From the NCBI RefSeq assembly GCF_000355905.1, contig NZ_APLF01000006.1, positions 1 to 64,000 of the forward strand: 64,000 bases of DNA, read 5' to 3'. The stretch is from Psychroflexus gondwanensis ACAM 44 (GTDB lineage Bacteria > Bacteroidota > Bacteroidia > Flavobacteriales > Flavobacteriaceae). The translations under genes were made by a program, and so were the position numbers. Shown piece after piece: positions 7,630-15,659 of the stretch. Numbering within the stretch: position 1 is the first letter of the stretch; every line of letters starts with the position of its first letter. The notes under the pieces are model-generated. The model saw nothing but the letters and a program-made list of their open reading frames with translations, did not search any database and was not told the DNA's origin.

Positions 7630-8598
7630 ATGCTTAAAGTCAATGACCTGAGTTATTTCCACGAGAATGGTCAAGGTATTTCAGAAATCAACTTTGAATT
7701 GAAGACAGGCGATCACCTAGCTTTAATTGGAGAAAGTGGTTGTGGTAAGAGTACCCTTATTAAAGCCATTTACGGGCTTTTTGATTTAGATGAAGGTTCA
7801 ATCCATTGGAAAAATGATCGAGTTTTAGGCCCGGCTCATAATTTGGTACCCGGGTTTCCAAGTTTCAAACATCTGTCACAAGAGTTCGATTTAATGCCGT
7901 TTACAACTTCAGAAGAGAATATTCAAAAATACTTATCGAGAGAAACTCCACAAGAAAATAAGAAAAGAAGCGATGAACTTGTTGCTCTTTTTGACCTAGA
8001 AGATGTCAAAGACCAGAAAGTAAAAACGCTGAGTGGTGGGCAAAAACAAAGAGTAGCAATTGCCCAGGTTTTGGCTAAACCACCAGGAGTTGTCTTGTTA
8101 GATGAGCCTTTTAGCCATATTGATCAATTTTTGAAACATCAATTGAGACGGCGTTTATTTCAATTTTTAAAGAAAGAAAAGATCATTTGTATTTTTGCGA
8201 CCCATGATGCAGATGATGTCTTGCCATTTTCAGATTATACCATGGTTCTTAAAAACGGGAAACCCTTGGACTTTCGCCCGACAACTGAAGTGTATTCCAA
8301 GCCTAAGAACTTTTATTGCGCTTCGCTCTTTGGGGATGTGAACCTACTAGACCCAAAGGAGTTTGGACTTGATTCTAAGACACCAGAGATTATCATTTAT
8401 CCTCATGAGATTGAAATTATCCAAGAAGGAGATTTTCAGGCTGAAGTAAAATCGAGGTATTTTAAAGGCTCAAATTATTTAGTAGAGATGAAGTATCAAT
8501 CTAAAAGTATCTTTGCTATTTCTGAAGTGAATTTAGAAAAAGGATCAAAAGTTAACTTTCAATTTAGTCAAAAACGCATTTATAGTCGGCTTAATTGA
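7630..8598 (+). CDS. ABC transporter ATP-binding protein (orphan)
   Basis: A 322-residue ABC ATPase. Walker A is GESGCGKST (34-42), the signature is LSGGQKQR (from 134), Walker B is VVLLDEP (about 155-161) and the switch histidine lies in FATHDADD. The last 80 or so residues form an extra TOBE-like regulatory domain, as in importer ATPases of the PotA/ModC type. No permease or binding protein lies next to it, so the partner and substrate are unknown. Its 3' end overlaps the convergent lipoprotein gene by 8 bp. Confidence 0.8.
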   Translation: MLKVNDLSYFHENGQGISEINFELKTGDHLALIGESGCGKSTLIKAIYGLFDLDEGSIHWKNDRVLGPAHNLVPGFPSFKHLSQEFDLMPFTTSEENIQKYLSRETPQENKKRSDELVALFDLEDVKDQKVKTLSGGQKQRVAIAQVLAKPPGVVLLDEPFSHIDQFLKHQLRRRLFQFLKKEKIICIFATHDADDVLPFSDYTMVLKNGKPLDFRPTTEVYSKPKNFYCASLFGDVNLLDPKEFGLDSKTPEIIIYPHEIEIIQEGDFQAEVKSRYFKGSNYLVEMKYQSKSIFAISEVNLEKGSKVNFQFSQKRIYSRLN

Positions 8599-9016
8599 AA
8601 ATCCTTAAGACTCCACCGCTTTCTGTAATTCTATAGGCAAACAGTGGATATCTTAAATCCCCTTCAAGAGGTTGACCTGTCACTAGGCTATAACTATTGC
8701 CAGGATCGTTGCATCTTGAAGAGGCGTTTAGACCGTCGATGATAAGCCTTGAGCAATCTTCGGGTATTAAGTTTGGGTCTGCTGCATCCCAAGCCAAATA
8801 ACTACTTCCTGAATTAACAACGATAAGTCCTAAATTACCTTGTCCCGGAATATAAACTGAATTACCACTAAATTTGAGATTGTTAAATTGAGGAAGACTT
8901 AAATTGACTTCGTAATTCACATTTATGTTGAGTAAATTGGGATTTCGTCTTTGGTTATCGTCACTTTCGCAACTTACTAAAAGAGTAAATCCTATCAAGA
9001 ATAAGATAGCTTTCAT
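8591..9016 (-). CDS. Small hypothetical lipoprotein
   Basis: A 141-residue predicted lipoprotein of unknown function. I chose the ATG at 9014-9016 because the signal peptide starts there (MKAILFLIGFTLLVSC, lipobox cysteine at 16). An upstream start at 9052 would put 12 polar residues before it. The mature part has four cysteines in all and a short C-terminal domain (YPLFAYRITESGGVLRIFN). A TATTTTTG promoter element on the minus strand (9050-9057) is 33 nt upstream and abuts the greA promoter in the opposite direction. Confidence 0.65.
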   Translation of the reverse strand: MKAILFLIGFTLLVSCESDDNQRRNPNLLNINVNYEVNLSLPQFNNLKFSGNSVYIPGQGNLGLIVVNSGSSYLAWDAADPNLIPEDCSRLIIDGLNASSRCNDPGNSYSLVTGQPLEGDLRYPLFAYRITESGGVLRIFN

Positions 9017-9049
9017 ATTAATTTTTAGTGCCTTATGGCTTTGATTGTT

Positions 9050-9057
9050 CAAAAATA
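9050..9057 (-). promoter_or_regulatory. TAnnTTTG promoter element for the small lipoprotein
   Basis: The minus strand reads TATTTTTG. It is separated by a single base from the plus-strand TATATTTG element of greA, so the two promoters fire away from each other from almost the same spot. Confidence 0.45.
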
Positions 9058-9058
9058 T

Positions 9059-9066
9059 TATATTTG
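9059..9066 (+). promoter_or_regulatory. TAnnTTTG promoter element for greA
   Basis: TATATTTG lies upstream of greA. The predicted transcript start is near 9073, giving a leader of about 50 nt that contains the terminator-like hairpin at 9073-9103. Confidence 0.5.
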
Positions 9067-9072
9067 TAGTAT

Positions 9073-9103
9073 AGAATCTCGAAATATTCGGGATTCTTTT
9101 TTT
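9073..9103 (+). terminator. Terminator-like hairpin in the greA leader (possible attenuator)
   Basis: AGAATCTCGAA (9073-9083) pairs with TTCGGGATTCT (9087-9097), 11 bp with one G-T pair and an ATA loop, followed by seven T. It sits between the greA promoter and the ATG at 9126, so transcripts must read through it to express greA. The gene on the other side runs in the opposite direction, so it is not a terminator of an upstream neighbour. Confidence 0.65.
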
Positions 9104-9125
9104 GTTATATATAAACGTAGGAATT

Positions 9126-9602
9126 ATGAGTAAAGTATCGTACTATACAGAAGAAGGATTGAAAAAGTTGAGAGCTGAGTTGGACCAACTTAGAGATGTT
9201 GAGCGTCCAAAAGCTTCACAAGATATTGCAGATGCTAGAGATAAAGGGGATCTAAGTGAAAATGCTGAATATGACGCTGCAAAAGAAGCTCAGGGCATGC
9301 TTGAAATGAGAATAGCAAAGCTTGAACAAGTTGTGTCTAATGCAAGGGTGATTGATGAGTCTCAATTGGATACTTCAAAGGTGTTGATTCATAGCAAAGT
9401 GAGGTTGAAAAATGTGAAGATGAATCAAGAAATGACCTATAAACTAGTGGCTCAAAGCGAAGCCGACTTAAAAGCGGGTAGAATTTCTGTTGACTCCCCA
9501 ATTGGTAAAGGTTTACTTGGAAAAGAGGCGGGAGATATCGCTGAGATTGAAGTGCCAAATGGGAAGATTACTTTTGAAATTCTTGAGGTCTCAAGAGATT
9601 AA
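9126..9602 (+). CDS. greA: Transcription elongation factor GreA
   Basis: A 158-residue factor that rescues backtracked RNA polymerase by stimulating cleavage of the nascent RNA. The N-terminal coiled-coil hairpin has the acidic-tip motif DKGDLSENAEYDAAKE (about residues 40-56, with the D and E residues that reach the polymerase active site). The C-terminal FKBP-like domain carries the conserved SPIGKGLLGKEAGD. I chose ATG at 9126 (MSKVSYYTEEG), the conserved GreA start, over the TTG at 9102. The leader holds a strong terminator-like hairpin. The terminator after the gene lies inside the 3' end of the convergent gene. Confidence 0.95.
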   Translation: MSKVSYYTEEGLKKLRAELDQLRDVERPKASQDIADARDKGDLSENAEYDAAKEAQGMLEMRIAKLEQVVSNARVIDESQLDTSKVLIHSKVRLKNVKMNQEMTYKLVAQSEADLKAGRISVDSPIGKGLLGKEAGDIAEIEVPNGKITFEILEVSRD

Positions 9603-9614
9603 TAAATAATAGGC

Positions 9615-10364
9615 TTATTCAAAAATAAGCTCACCTGTATAAAACGCCTCCACGTCAACTTGTGGAGGTTTTTTTGTGCTGATGAGATTACCGGATGAGC
9701 GAATTTCCCCTTCCAAACGCTGGATTGGAGTGACTACTGCATTTCTAAAAGACCGATGGAAAAAAGTAACAACTTCAGCTTCTAGTTGGCGAGCTAAAAC
9801 AGTGCCCGAACCAGAAAACGTACCAAAGTTGAGGCGTTTAGTTTTCCCACTTAATTCAAAGTCCGATATTCCTGAGCCTGTTATGTTTACTAAAGCATTA
9901 TCAACCTCAATGTTGAAGTTACCCAAGCTTAAGGCTTCAGTGTCATTGAAATCTTCAGATACCAACGAGAGCTCTTCAAACTCCAACGTATTTGTACTTA
10001 TCACATCAAATTGAGAAGAATTTCTGACGTATTTCAGTCTTGAGCTTTTTAGCTTTATAACAATGGGCGCTTCAGAAAAACCAGTACTACAAAGTCCATC
10101 GACTTTGAATTCAAACTCATTACCGTTTTGAACAATTTCTAATTGATCTAAATGGTATTTCCCTCCGGTAATTTCCAAACTTTCCTCTGTACTAAAGGTG
10201 ATTTCCAGGCTTATATTTTCTCTGATGGTAAGTTGTTCCAATCCAGAAATGTCTAAGACTCGCGTTTCAGTTTTACCACTTCCCCGAAGACAATCCTTTG
10301 TAGAATCTGCATCACAAGAATTGAGAAAGAAAGTAGAAATTAATATAGCGATATATTTTTTCAT
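9615..10364 (-). CDS. DUF2807 (head GIN domain) lipoprotein
   Basis: A 249-residue predicted lipoprotein with signal and lipobox FLNSC (Cys17). The rest is a putative auto-transporter-adhesin head GIN domain (DUF2807), a beta-helical fold recognisable from the start RGSGKTETRVLDISGLEQL and repeated Asn/Ser-rich strands. The domain is common in Bacteroidetes surface proteins of unknown function. Its last 25 codons contain, on the other strand, the terminator of the convergent greA gene. Confidence 0.75.
   Translation of the reverse strand: MKKYIAILISTFFLNSCDADSTKDCLRGSGKTETRVLDISGLEQLTIRENISLEITFSTEESLEITGGKYHLDQLEIVQNGNEFEFKVDGLCSTGFSEAPIVIKLKSSRLKYVRNSSQFDVISTNTLEFEELSLVSEDFNDTEALSLGNFNIEVDNALVNITGSGISDFELSGKTKRLNFGTFSGSGTVLARQLEAEVVTFFHRSFRNAVVTPIQRLEGEIRSSGNLISTKKPPQVDVEAFYTGELIFE
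9647..9675 (+). terminator. greA terminator embedded in the DUF2807 coding region
   Basis: CCTCCAC (9647-9653) pairs with GTGGAGG (9662-9668), followed by seven T. On the opposite strand the same bases encode the KKPPQVDVEAF segment of the DUF2807 protein. Confidence 0.65.
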
Positions 10365-10413
10365 GTAAGCCTGTTGGTGTTATGCATTCATTTTAAATTC
10401 CAATGACGGGTTT

Positions 10414-11514
10414 TTATAAGCGTATTCCTATTCCATATTCTATAGCTTCTGCTTTTGAATAATGCGACTTGAGTAAAAGGGACATATAAAAATTCTCTGT
10501 AATATAGCGTCTTAAACCTACTTTTATATATTCTCTATCCAGGTAATCAACTGGATAATAAATATAGTAACCCACTTGAGAAAGTACACTCCATGGCCCT
10601 AAATAAAGTTCGTGACCTAAAAATAATCCAACTCTCCTCCAATCTTCGTCACCTTGGAAGTTATTTTCTTCTTGAAATGCGACTGCCCTATAGTTAATAA
10701 ATGTTTTCACTGAAGGGGTGAAGAATGCATCTAATCCAAATCGTATTCCACTGCGGTGAGATAGTCTTTTATTTACGGAAGTAGTTAACGTTAGAAAAGC
10801 TTCATTGGGTTCTCCCCAAATTCCACTATCATTTGCTCCTGTTGCCACCAAAAAATCCCAGGACCATCGTTTTGAAACAGGTTCTAAAACAGTGGTTTTG
10901 TATTCCTTTTCAGTTTGATGGAAGTCGTAACTCAGTCCAACTTGTAAGCCATAGTTATTGGTGCTGGTATTTGGCGATTTAGTTTTCCCATTGGAGTAGT
11001 GAACAAGAAATGTCCCAAACTTAAAGTCAACGGGTGAATTGAAAATATTTTGAAAGCGATACTCTAAACCAAATAAAACAGAACCTGTAAACATAGAGCC
11101 ATAAGCTGTATTTCTTGGGTTGGTCAAAGGATCGTATGAGTTGGGAATATAGCCTGCCCCAAGTCCAGCTTTCAGGCTGAGTTTTCTATGCCAAAAAAAG
11201 AATTTATACTCTCCATAAAGGCTGTAGACCTTACCGAGTTCTGGCGAACCCATGTCTTGGATGAGTAAAGAGGCCCCATAACTGGGGTAATTAAAGAGCT
11301 GTTGCCAATCTTTTTCTCCAAAGGTTTCCCGTTCCCAAGAAAGTAAGACACCTTGAGTTGGCCCCTGGATAAGATGCAAAATTTGTGGACTATGCCTCAT
11401 GATTTTTCCGTACAAATAATCCACATGGAATATATCTGAGTTCTTTTTCTCTTGGGCAAAACCAATGGTTAAGAATACTAGGAAGCAAAAGGTTAAGCCA
11501 GACTTTGAATTCAT
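10414..11514 (-). CDS. PagL-like acyloxyacyl hydrolase / outer-membrane beta-barrel
   Basis: A 366-residue outer-membrane protein with a signal peptide (about 1-20) followed by beta-barrel strands. The block FKFGTFLVHYSNGKTKSPN contains the His-x-Ser-Asn signature of lipid A 3-O-deacylases (PagL-type), and the domain is annotated in Bacteroidetes as acyloxyacyl hydrolase. Likely role: trimming of lipid A acyl chains at the outer membrane. The barrel is roughly twice the size of Pseudomonas PagL, so the C-terminal 150 residues are an extension of unknown purpose. It has its own promoter element (11536-11543). Confidence 0.75.
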   Translation of the reverse strand: MNSKSGLTFCFLVFLTIGFAQEKKNSDIFHVDYLYGKIMRHSPQILHLIQGPTQGVLLSWERETFGEKDWQQLFNYPSYGASLLIQDMGSPELGKVYSLYGEYKFFFWHRKLSLKAGLGAGYIPNSYDPLTNPRNTAYGSMFTGSVLFGLEYRFQNIFNSPVDFKFGTFLVHYSNGKTKSPNTSTNNYGLQVGLSYDFHQTEKEYKTTVLEPVSKRWSWDFLVATGANDSGIWGEPNEAFLTLTTSVNKRLSHRSGIRFGLDAFFTPSVKTFINYRAVAFQEENNFQGDEDWRRVGLFLGHELYLGPWSVLSQVGYYIYYPVDYLDREYIKVGLRRYITENFYMSLLLKSHYSKAEAIEYGIGIRL

Positions 11515-11535
11515 TTATAAGATAACTGATTACCG

Positions 11536-11543
11536 CAAACTTA
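11536..11543 (-). promoter_or_regulatory. TAnnTTTG promoter element for the PagL-like gene
   Basis: The minus strand reads TAAGTTTG, 21 nt upstream of the ATG ending at 11514. Confidence 0.45.
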
Positions 11544-11713
11544 AACTTTTTTGATGAGGTGAACGGATCTGCGTTAGGGATTGAAATGAAAAGCGCGTAA
11601 AGCAGTTTTTGCAATAGCAGCCTGACACAATAGCGACCTTAGGAAGCTCATTGTGGAAGCTGCTGCTGTGCAATAAACTCTGCGCACTTGGAATGGAAAG
11701 CCCTATAAACGCC

Positions 11714-12526
11714 CTAAAACTCTTTTAAAATGGTTTGAAATAAAGCTATGAGATGAGGTTCTGCCTTATTAGCCGTGGCAATGATTTCTTCTATGTTGAC
11801 GGGTTGTAAATCGTCTGGGTCACACTCGTCTGTCAAAACTGAAATGGCCGAAACAGGAAGCTTTAAGTGGTTAGCCACAATAACTTCGGGTACCGTGCTC
11901 ATGCCCACTGCATCTGCTCCAATGAGACCAAGATACCTGTATTCTGCTCGGGTTTCTAATTGAGGTCCCACCACAGAAGCATATACGCCTTTATGCAAGG
12001 TGATATCTAAGGCTCTAGCTGCTTTTAGAAAGCCTGCATTCATATCTTTATCATATGGAGCTAGCATGTCTACAAAGCGTTCACCTAGCTTGGAAACGCC
12101 TTTAAAGGCTAATGGAGATCCTCCTTGAAGGTTAATATGGTCATCGATCAGCATCAATTCTCCCTTCTTAAAGGTTTTGTTGATGGCGCCAGCAGCATTG
12201 GAAACCAATAGCTTTTCTATTCCTAATTCTTTCATGATGCGGACGGGATACGTGATATCTTGTAAAGAGTAGCCCTCGTAAAAATGAAAGCGGCCTTGCA
12301 TCACGACTACTTTTTTCCCGCTTAGCGTACCGTAAATGAATTTACCTTGGTGAAATTCTACTGTAGCAGTAGGAAAATGAGGGATATGGTTATAACTAAT
12401 TTCGACTTCTATATCTATGTGTTCTACAAGTTTACCTAAGCCTGTGCCCAAAATGATTCCTACTTGTGGAGACTCGAAGCCCTTGTCTTTAAGGTAATTT
12501 ACTGTTTTCTCTAATCTATTTTTCAT
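11714..12526 (-). CDS. Purine nucleoside phosphorylase (PNP family 2)
   Basis: A 270-residue trimeric-type phosphorylase that splits purine nucleosides with phosphate into base and ribose-1-phosphate. Conserved blocks: GIILGTGLG (phosphate loop), QGRFHFYEGY, LLVSNAAGAIN, GPQLETRAEYR and VGMSTVPEVIVA. The purine-site segment reads SVLTDECDPD, where classical inosine/guanosine enzymes have an Asn-containing segment. An Asp there is associated with 6-aminopurine substrates in the related MTA phosphorylases, so adenosine-type nucleosides are possible. It is the last gene of the eleven-gene run, 14 bp after the DUF2064 gene. In that context it probably acts on an imported nucleoside or finishes its breakdown. 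Confidence 0.88.
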   Translation of the reverse strand: MKNRLEKTVNYLKDKGFESPQVGIILGTGLGKLVEHIDIEVEISYNHIPHFPTATVEFHQGKFIYGTLSGKKVVVMQGRFHFYEGYSLQDITYPVRIMKELGIEKLLVSNAAGAINKTFKKGELMLIDDHINLQGGSPLAFKGVSKLGERFVDMLAPYDKDMNAGFLKAARALDITLHKGVYASVVGPQLETRAEYRYLGLIGADAVGMSTVPEVIVANHLKLPVSAISVLTDECDPDDLQPVNIEEIIATANKAEPHLIALFQTILKEF

Positions 12527-12540
12527 TTATCATTGTATTT

Positions 12541-13155
12541 TTATTTCAAAAACTTATGGGGAATGAAGTGATGAAATTCTTTATGTTTTTTTAAATCATC
12601 AACGGTATCAATGTCGTTTTTTTCTTTGAGGAGTTGAAAAGATTTGCCCTTTAAATCTTGTAAGGTTTCTTTTAAAACTAGTTCTGTGCTCCAAGCCTTA
12701 TTCTTAAAAGCTTCAGGGTAAATAGCAGACATGCCCATTAAATAATACCCGCCGTCTTCAGCTGGACCAAAGACTAAATCATGGGTTTCTAAAGCTTGGA
12801 AAGCATTATGAATATCGGAAACCTCAAGTTCTAACAAATCGCTCCCTACAATGCATACTTGTTTATAGCCTTTATGAAATCCCCAATCAAAGGCGGCTTT
12901 CATCTTTTCACCTAAGTGGCCTTGGGACTGAACTTGCTTTTGAAAATTGGCATCTTCCCATAAATCATTAGTTTGAAGGTCTTCTGAATAAAAGACAACA
13001 CAATCTTCCTTACCCTTGCTTAGGACTTGAGCGGTATGTCGAATTAGAGCTTTGTAAACAACTAAAGCATTTTCATCACCAATACCAGCAGCTAGGCGAG
13101 TTTTACACTTGCCGAGTTCTGGATTCTTCGCAAAAACGATGACTAATCTATCCAT
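12541..13155 (-). CDS. DUF2064/TIGR04282 glycosyltransferase-like protein
   Basis: A 204-residue nucleotide-sugar-transferase-fold protein. It starts MDRLVIVFAKNPELGKCKTRLA, the TIGR04282 signature with the NTP-binding KTRLA. It also has QVCIVGSDLLEL (metal-binding Asp) and FGPAEDGGYYLMGM. The family was named from its association with arsenosugar biosynthesis genes (radical SAM ArsS, TIGR04283), neither of which is in this window. ATG at 13153-13155 overlaps the stop of the rhodanese gene by one base (TAATG), indicating translational coupling. A longer start at 13194 would only add residues from the rhodanese 3' end. A diverged paralogue heads the same operon at 22317. Confidence 0.82.
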   Translation of the reverse strand: MDRLVIVFAKNPELGKCKTRLAAGIGDENALVVYKALIRHTAQVLSKGKEDCVVFYSEDLQTNDLWEDANFQKQVQSQGHLGEKMKAAFDWGFHKGYKQVCIVGSDLLELEVSDIHNAFQALETHDLVFGPAEDGGYYLMGMSAIYPEAFKNKAWSTELVLKETLQDLKGKSFQLLKEKNDIDTVDDLKKHKEFHHFIPHKFLK

Positions 13156-13661
13156 TAATATACCTTTTGTCCTCGGTCTAGAAACTTCCCCCAAAACCTA
13201 TCGTAGGCATGAATTTTCTGAGTCTTCTTGTTTTCGTGGTCATAAATTTGGTAGCCTTTATTGAACCATTCGAACATCCCCCCGTAAAGGTTATATATGT
13301 TTTTGTAACCTGCTTTTTTTAGCTTTTCACCAATTTTTTCGGACCGGACGCCAATAGAGCAATAGACCACAAGAGTGTCTTGGAGCTGGATTTGATCTTG
13401 AATAGAGCTCATTTCGAAGTTGTCGTAGCCTACAAAAATCGCATTTTGTAGATGACTTATTGCATATTCTGAAGGTTCTCTGGCATCTAAGAGTTTTACG
13501 TTTTTATTCGTCTTCAAAAGACTTGCTAATTCCTCTACTGATATGTAGTCAACTGTGTTGGAATTGTACTTGTCTATAGCTTCTTCTATAGAGTTCTGAG
13601 AAAGTCCAAAAAAGGGAACCCCTCCCAATATGCCAATTAAAATAAAAATTTTGTAATTCAC
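13155..13661 (-). CDS. Exported rhodanese-like protein
   Basis: A 168-residue single-domain rhodanese. A hydrophobic signal (about 1-21, GGVPFFGLSQ) predicts export to the periplasm. The rhodanese domain spans about 35-140 with LLDAREPSEYAISHL and the active-site Cys101 in VVYCSIGVRSE, followed by YNLYGGMFEW. It probably transfers sulfane sulfur, but the acceptor is unknown. Its place next to a YnjBCD-like transporter parallels E. coli, where the rhodanese gene ynjE follows ynjBCD. It overlaps the next gene by one base. Confidence 0.82.
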   Translation of the reverse strand: MNYKIFILIGILGGVPFFGLSQNSIEEAIDKYNSNTVDYISVEELASLLKTNKNVKLLDAREPSEYAISHLQNAIFVGYDNFEMSSIQDQIQLQDTLVVYCSIGVRSEKIGEKLKKAGYKNIYNLYGGMFEWFNKGYQIYDHENKKTQKIHAYDRFWGKFLDRGQKVY

Positions 13662-13700
13662 CTCTCTGTTTTTTTTGTTTAAATCTTTAAATCAGTTTTT

Positions 13701-14708
13701 TTAAGATATTCCCTTTGTTACCAGAATTTCTCGTGCTTCATTCAATAAAGCCTTTCTCTCTTCAAGATCAAAGCTTAGTGGTAATTGTGCTAAACCAAGA
13801 ATACGTCTTAAGATTTCTATAGCCATGAATTGTTTACAGAGTAAATCATCGATGGCATTCAAATCCTTATAAATTTTAAGTGCTTTTTCAACTAGGGCAT
13901 CAGGTTGATTTGCCATTTTTAAATGAGCGAGAGTGACCCCTATTTCAAATTCCACATCTCCGAAAAAGCAGAATTCCGGATCAATAATTTTAATACCGTC
14001 CTCGGTCTTCAACCAACTCCCGGGGTAATAATCTCCGTGGAGTAAAGTTTTTCCATCCTCTAAATACCGATCGCCCAATTTTTTTACAGCATGTTTTAAA
14101 GACATGTCCTCTTTAAATGCTAGTCCAACCTCTTGTAAACCGGGAAGGATGTCGTCTAGATGTAGTCCATTGTCACTGAGATAGGGATAAATAAATATAT
14201 GCTCATGATTGAGTTTGCGCATCTCTCTGTTGGGTAGCCTAGCTTTATTTGTTTTGGTGTTGATGGTTTTATGCAGCTTGGCAACAAAAGTCATTATTTC
14301 CTCAAGTTCAGCGACGTCTAGATGCATATTTTTTTGATATAAAAACGTATAATCTACACCATTTCCTAAATCTTCAAGATTTAAGACATGGTTTTTCTTA
14401 TCGACGCCAATGAGTTTTGGCATCTTGTTTTTTATACTTTCTTTTTTAGAAATGAGTTGATAAAATTCTGCCTCTCGAAGCGCACGTTCAACAGGAGCTG
14501 CTACTTGGGGGTATTTCTCTACATACTCACGGCTTTGTTTTATGATAAAACTACGCTCCCTGGTTTTTACTCGAATTACGAAATTCATATTTCCTGCACC
14601 CGGAATTTCTATTGCTGTTATCTTTTCATTCAGTAGCAACCAAGCCTGTCCTTTAAGATAACTTTCAAGGCTAGTCTTATCTGCTGTTAACTGCTCTACT
14701 TTTTTCAA
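13701..14708 (-). CDS. APH-fold kinase resembling 5-methylthioribose kinase
   Basis: A 335-residue small-molecule kinase with the protein-kinase/APH fold. The glycine-rich loop is in IPGAGNMNFVIRV, the ATP-binding Lys in FIIKQSREYV, the catalytic loop is LLHGDYYPGSWL, and the metal-binding DPEF is in IIDPEFCFFGDVEFEIG. The last two match the HGD(L/Y)..GS and DPEFxFxG pattern of methylthioribose kinase (MtnK) rather than antibiotic kinases, although MtnK is usually nearer 400 residues. I infer phosphorylation of a ribose-like sugar released from an imported nucleoside by the neighbouring hydrolase. The true substrate is unknown. It lies 17 bp after the nucleoside hydrolase gene. Confidence 0.7.
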   Translation of the reverse strand: MKKVEQLTADKTSLESYLKGQAWLLLNEKITAIEIPGAGNMNFVIRVKTRERSFIIKQSREYVEKYPQVAAPVERALREAEFYQLISKKESIKNKMPKLIGVDKKNHVLNLEDLGNGVDYTFLYQKNMHLDVAELEEIMTFVAKLHKTINTKTNKARLPNREMRKLNHEHIFIYPYLSDNGLHLDDILPGLQEVGLAFKEDMSLKHAVKKLGDRYLEDGKTLLHGDYYPGSWLKTEDGIKIIDPEFCFFGDVEFEIGVTLAHLKMANQPDALVEKALKIYKDLNAIDDLLCKQFMAIEILRRILGLAQLPLSFDLEERKALLNEAREILVTKGIS

Positions 14709-14725
14709 AATCTTTCTTTTTCAGT

Positions 14726-15649
14726 TTATTTTAAAAGGCTTTCCATCAATTTATGATGATAATTCTCAATGACATCATGGCAATAGGTCACTGGGAAACC
14801 TTCAGTTTGATCACAAATAAGATAGTGTTTAAAATGATGTTTAGGCGTGCTTAGTAACATGTCATTAGGATGAATTTCCAGGTGTGCCTTTAGGTCTTCT
14901 TTTATTAAATCTTCGGGTTCCATGAGGTAATGACTTGCCAACACATCGAATGGATTAAAACCCTTTTCACCACTATCTACCCATTGTTGCAACCAGGGCT
15001 GGGATTTTTCGGAAAGCCATTCACCAGCTGCATTACTATTTTTTAAATGGTTTAAATCCTTTTCAGTGATCCACACTTTATTTGAGATTTCAAATGGACA
15101 GAGAACGACTTTCACTCCGCTTTCAAATAAGACTCTAAAGGCATCATTATCCAGATCAAAATTAAGGTCAGGCGCATGCTCTATTTCAGTTTTTCCGATC
15201 TTAAAATAAGATGTTGGCTTCCGTCTCCCAGCAACAAGCACCACTTCTTTTATTTGTGATTTTAATTCCGGATAGAGCAAAAGCAGTGTGCTAATATTTG
15301 TAGCCGGTCCTATAGCGAGTATATGCAGGGGCGTTTTTTTTAAGCGTTCAGAAAGGGCTTCTACAGCTTCATTGGTTTCTACGTTATCAAGATTTAGTTT
15401 TGTTCCTGCACCCTTATAAACTGGAATGTTATAAGGCGCAAATTCATCAACCATAATTTGAGAAAGCCTGTTGGCATCCTCAATTTTTGTATTGCCAAAA
15501 ACGGCACTTAAACCGGTGATCTTTATGTTTTCGGCTTTAAAAAGTTGTAAAACAGCATAGCCATCATCAACGTCACTATAGCCTCCGCCCTCATAGTTTC
15601 TCATTCCTACAGACAAATCGGTGTCTATCCATACTTTTTTCTTTTCCAT
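14726..15649 (-). CDS. Nucleoside hydrolase (IunH family)
   Basis: A 307-residue nucleoside hydrolase that cleaves the N-glycosidic bond of ribonucleosides with water. The calcium-binding N-terminus reads VWIDTDLSVG followed by DVDDGYAVLQLF (D9, D11, D28, D29), an extended version of the DTDxxxDD motif. HILAIGPATNIS and the late NPFDVLA block complete the site. I chose ATG at 15647-15649 (MEKKKVW) over the one at 15712, which would overlap the ATPase gene by 53 bp. With this start the gap is 10 bp. No signal peptide, so it acts in the cytoplasm after import. Confidence 0.85.
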   Translation of the reverse strand: MEKKKVWIDTDLSVGMRNYEGGGYSDVDDGYAVLQLFKAENIKITGLSAVFGNTKIEDANRLSQIMVDEFAPYNIPVYKGAGTKLNLDNVETNEAVEALSERLKKTPLHILAIGPATNISTLLLLYPELKSQIKEVVLVAGRRKPTSYFKIGKTEIEHAPDLNFDLDNDAFRVLFESGVKVVLCPFEISNKVWITEKDLNHLKNSNAAGEWLSEKSQPWLQQWVDSGEKGFNPFDVLASHYLMEPEDLIKEDLKAHLEIHPNDMLLSTPKHHFKHYLICDQTEGFPVTYCHDVIENYHHKLMESLLK

Positions 15650-15659
15650 GGCTTCTATT

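Noticed and set aside
7630-8598. Part of the YnjBCD-like import system
   Set aside because: It is 7 kb away on the other strand, and that operon has its own complete ATPase.
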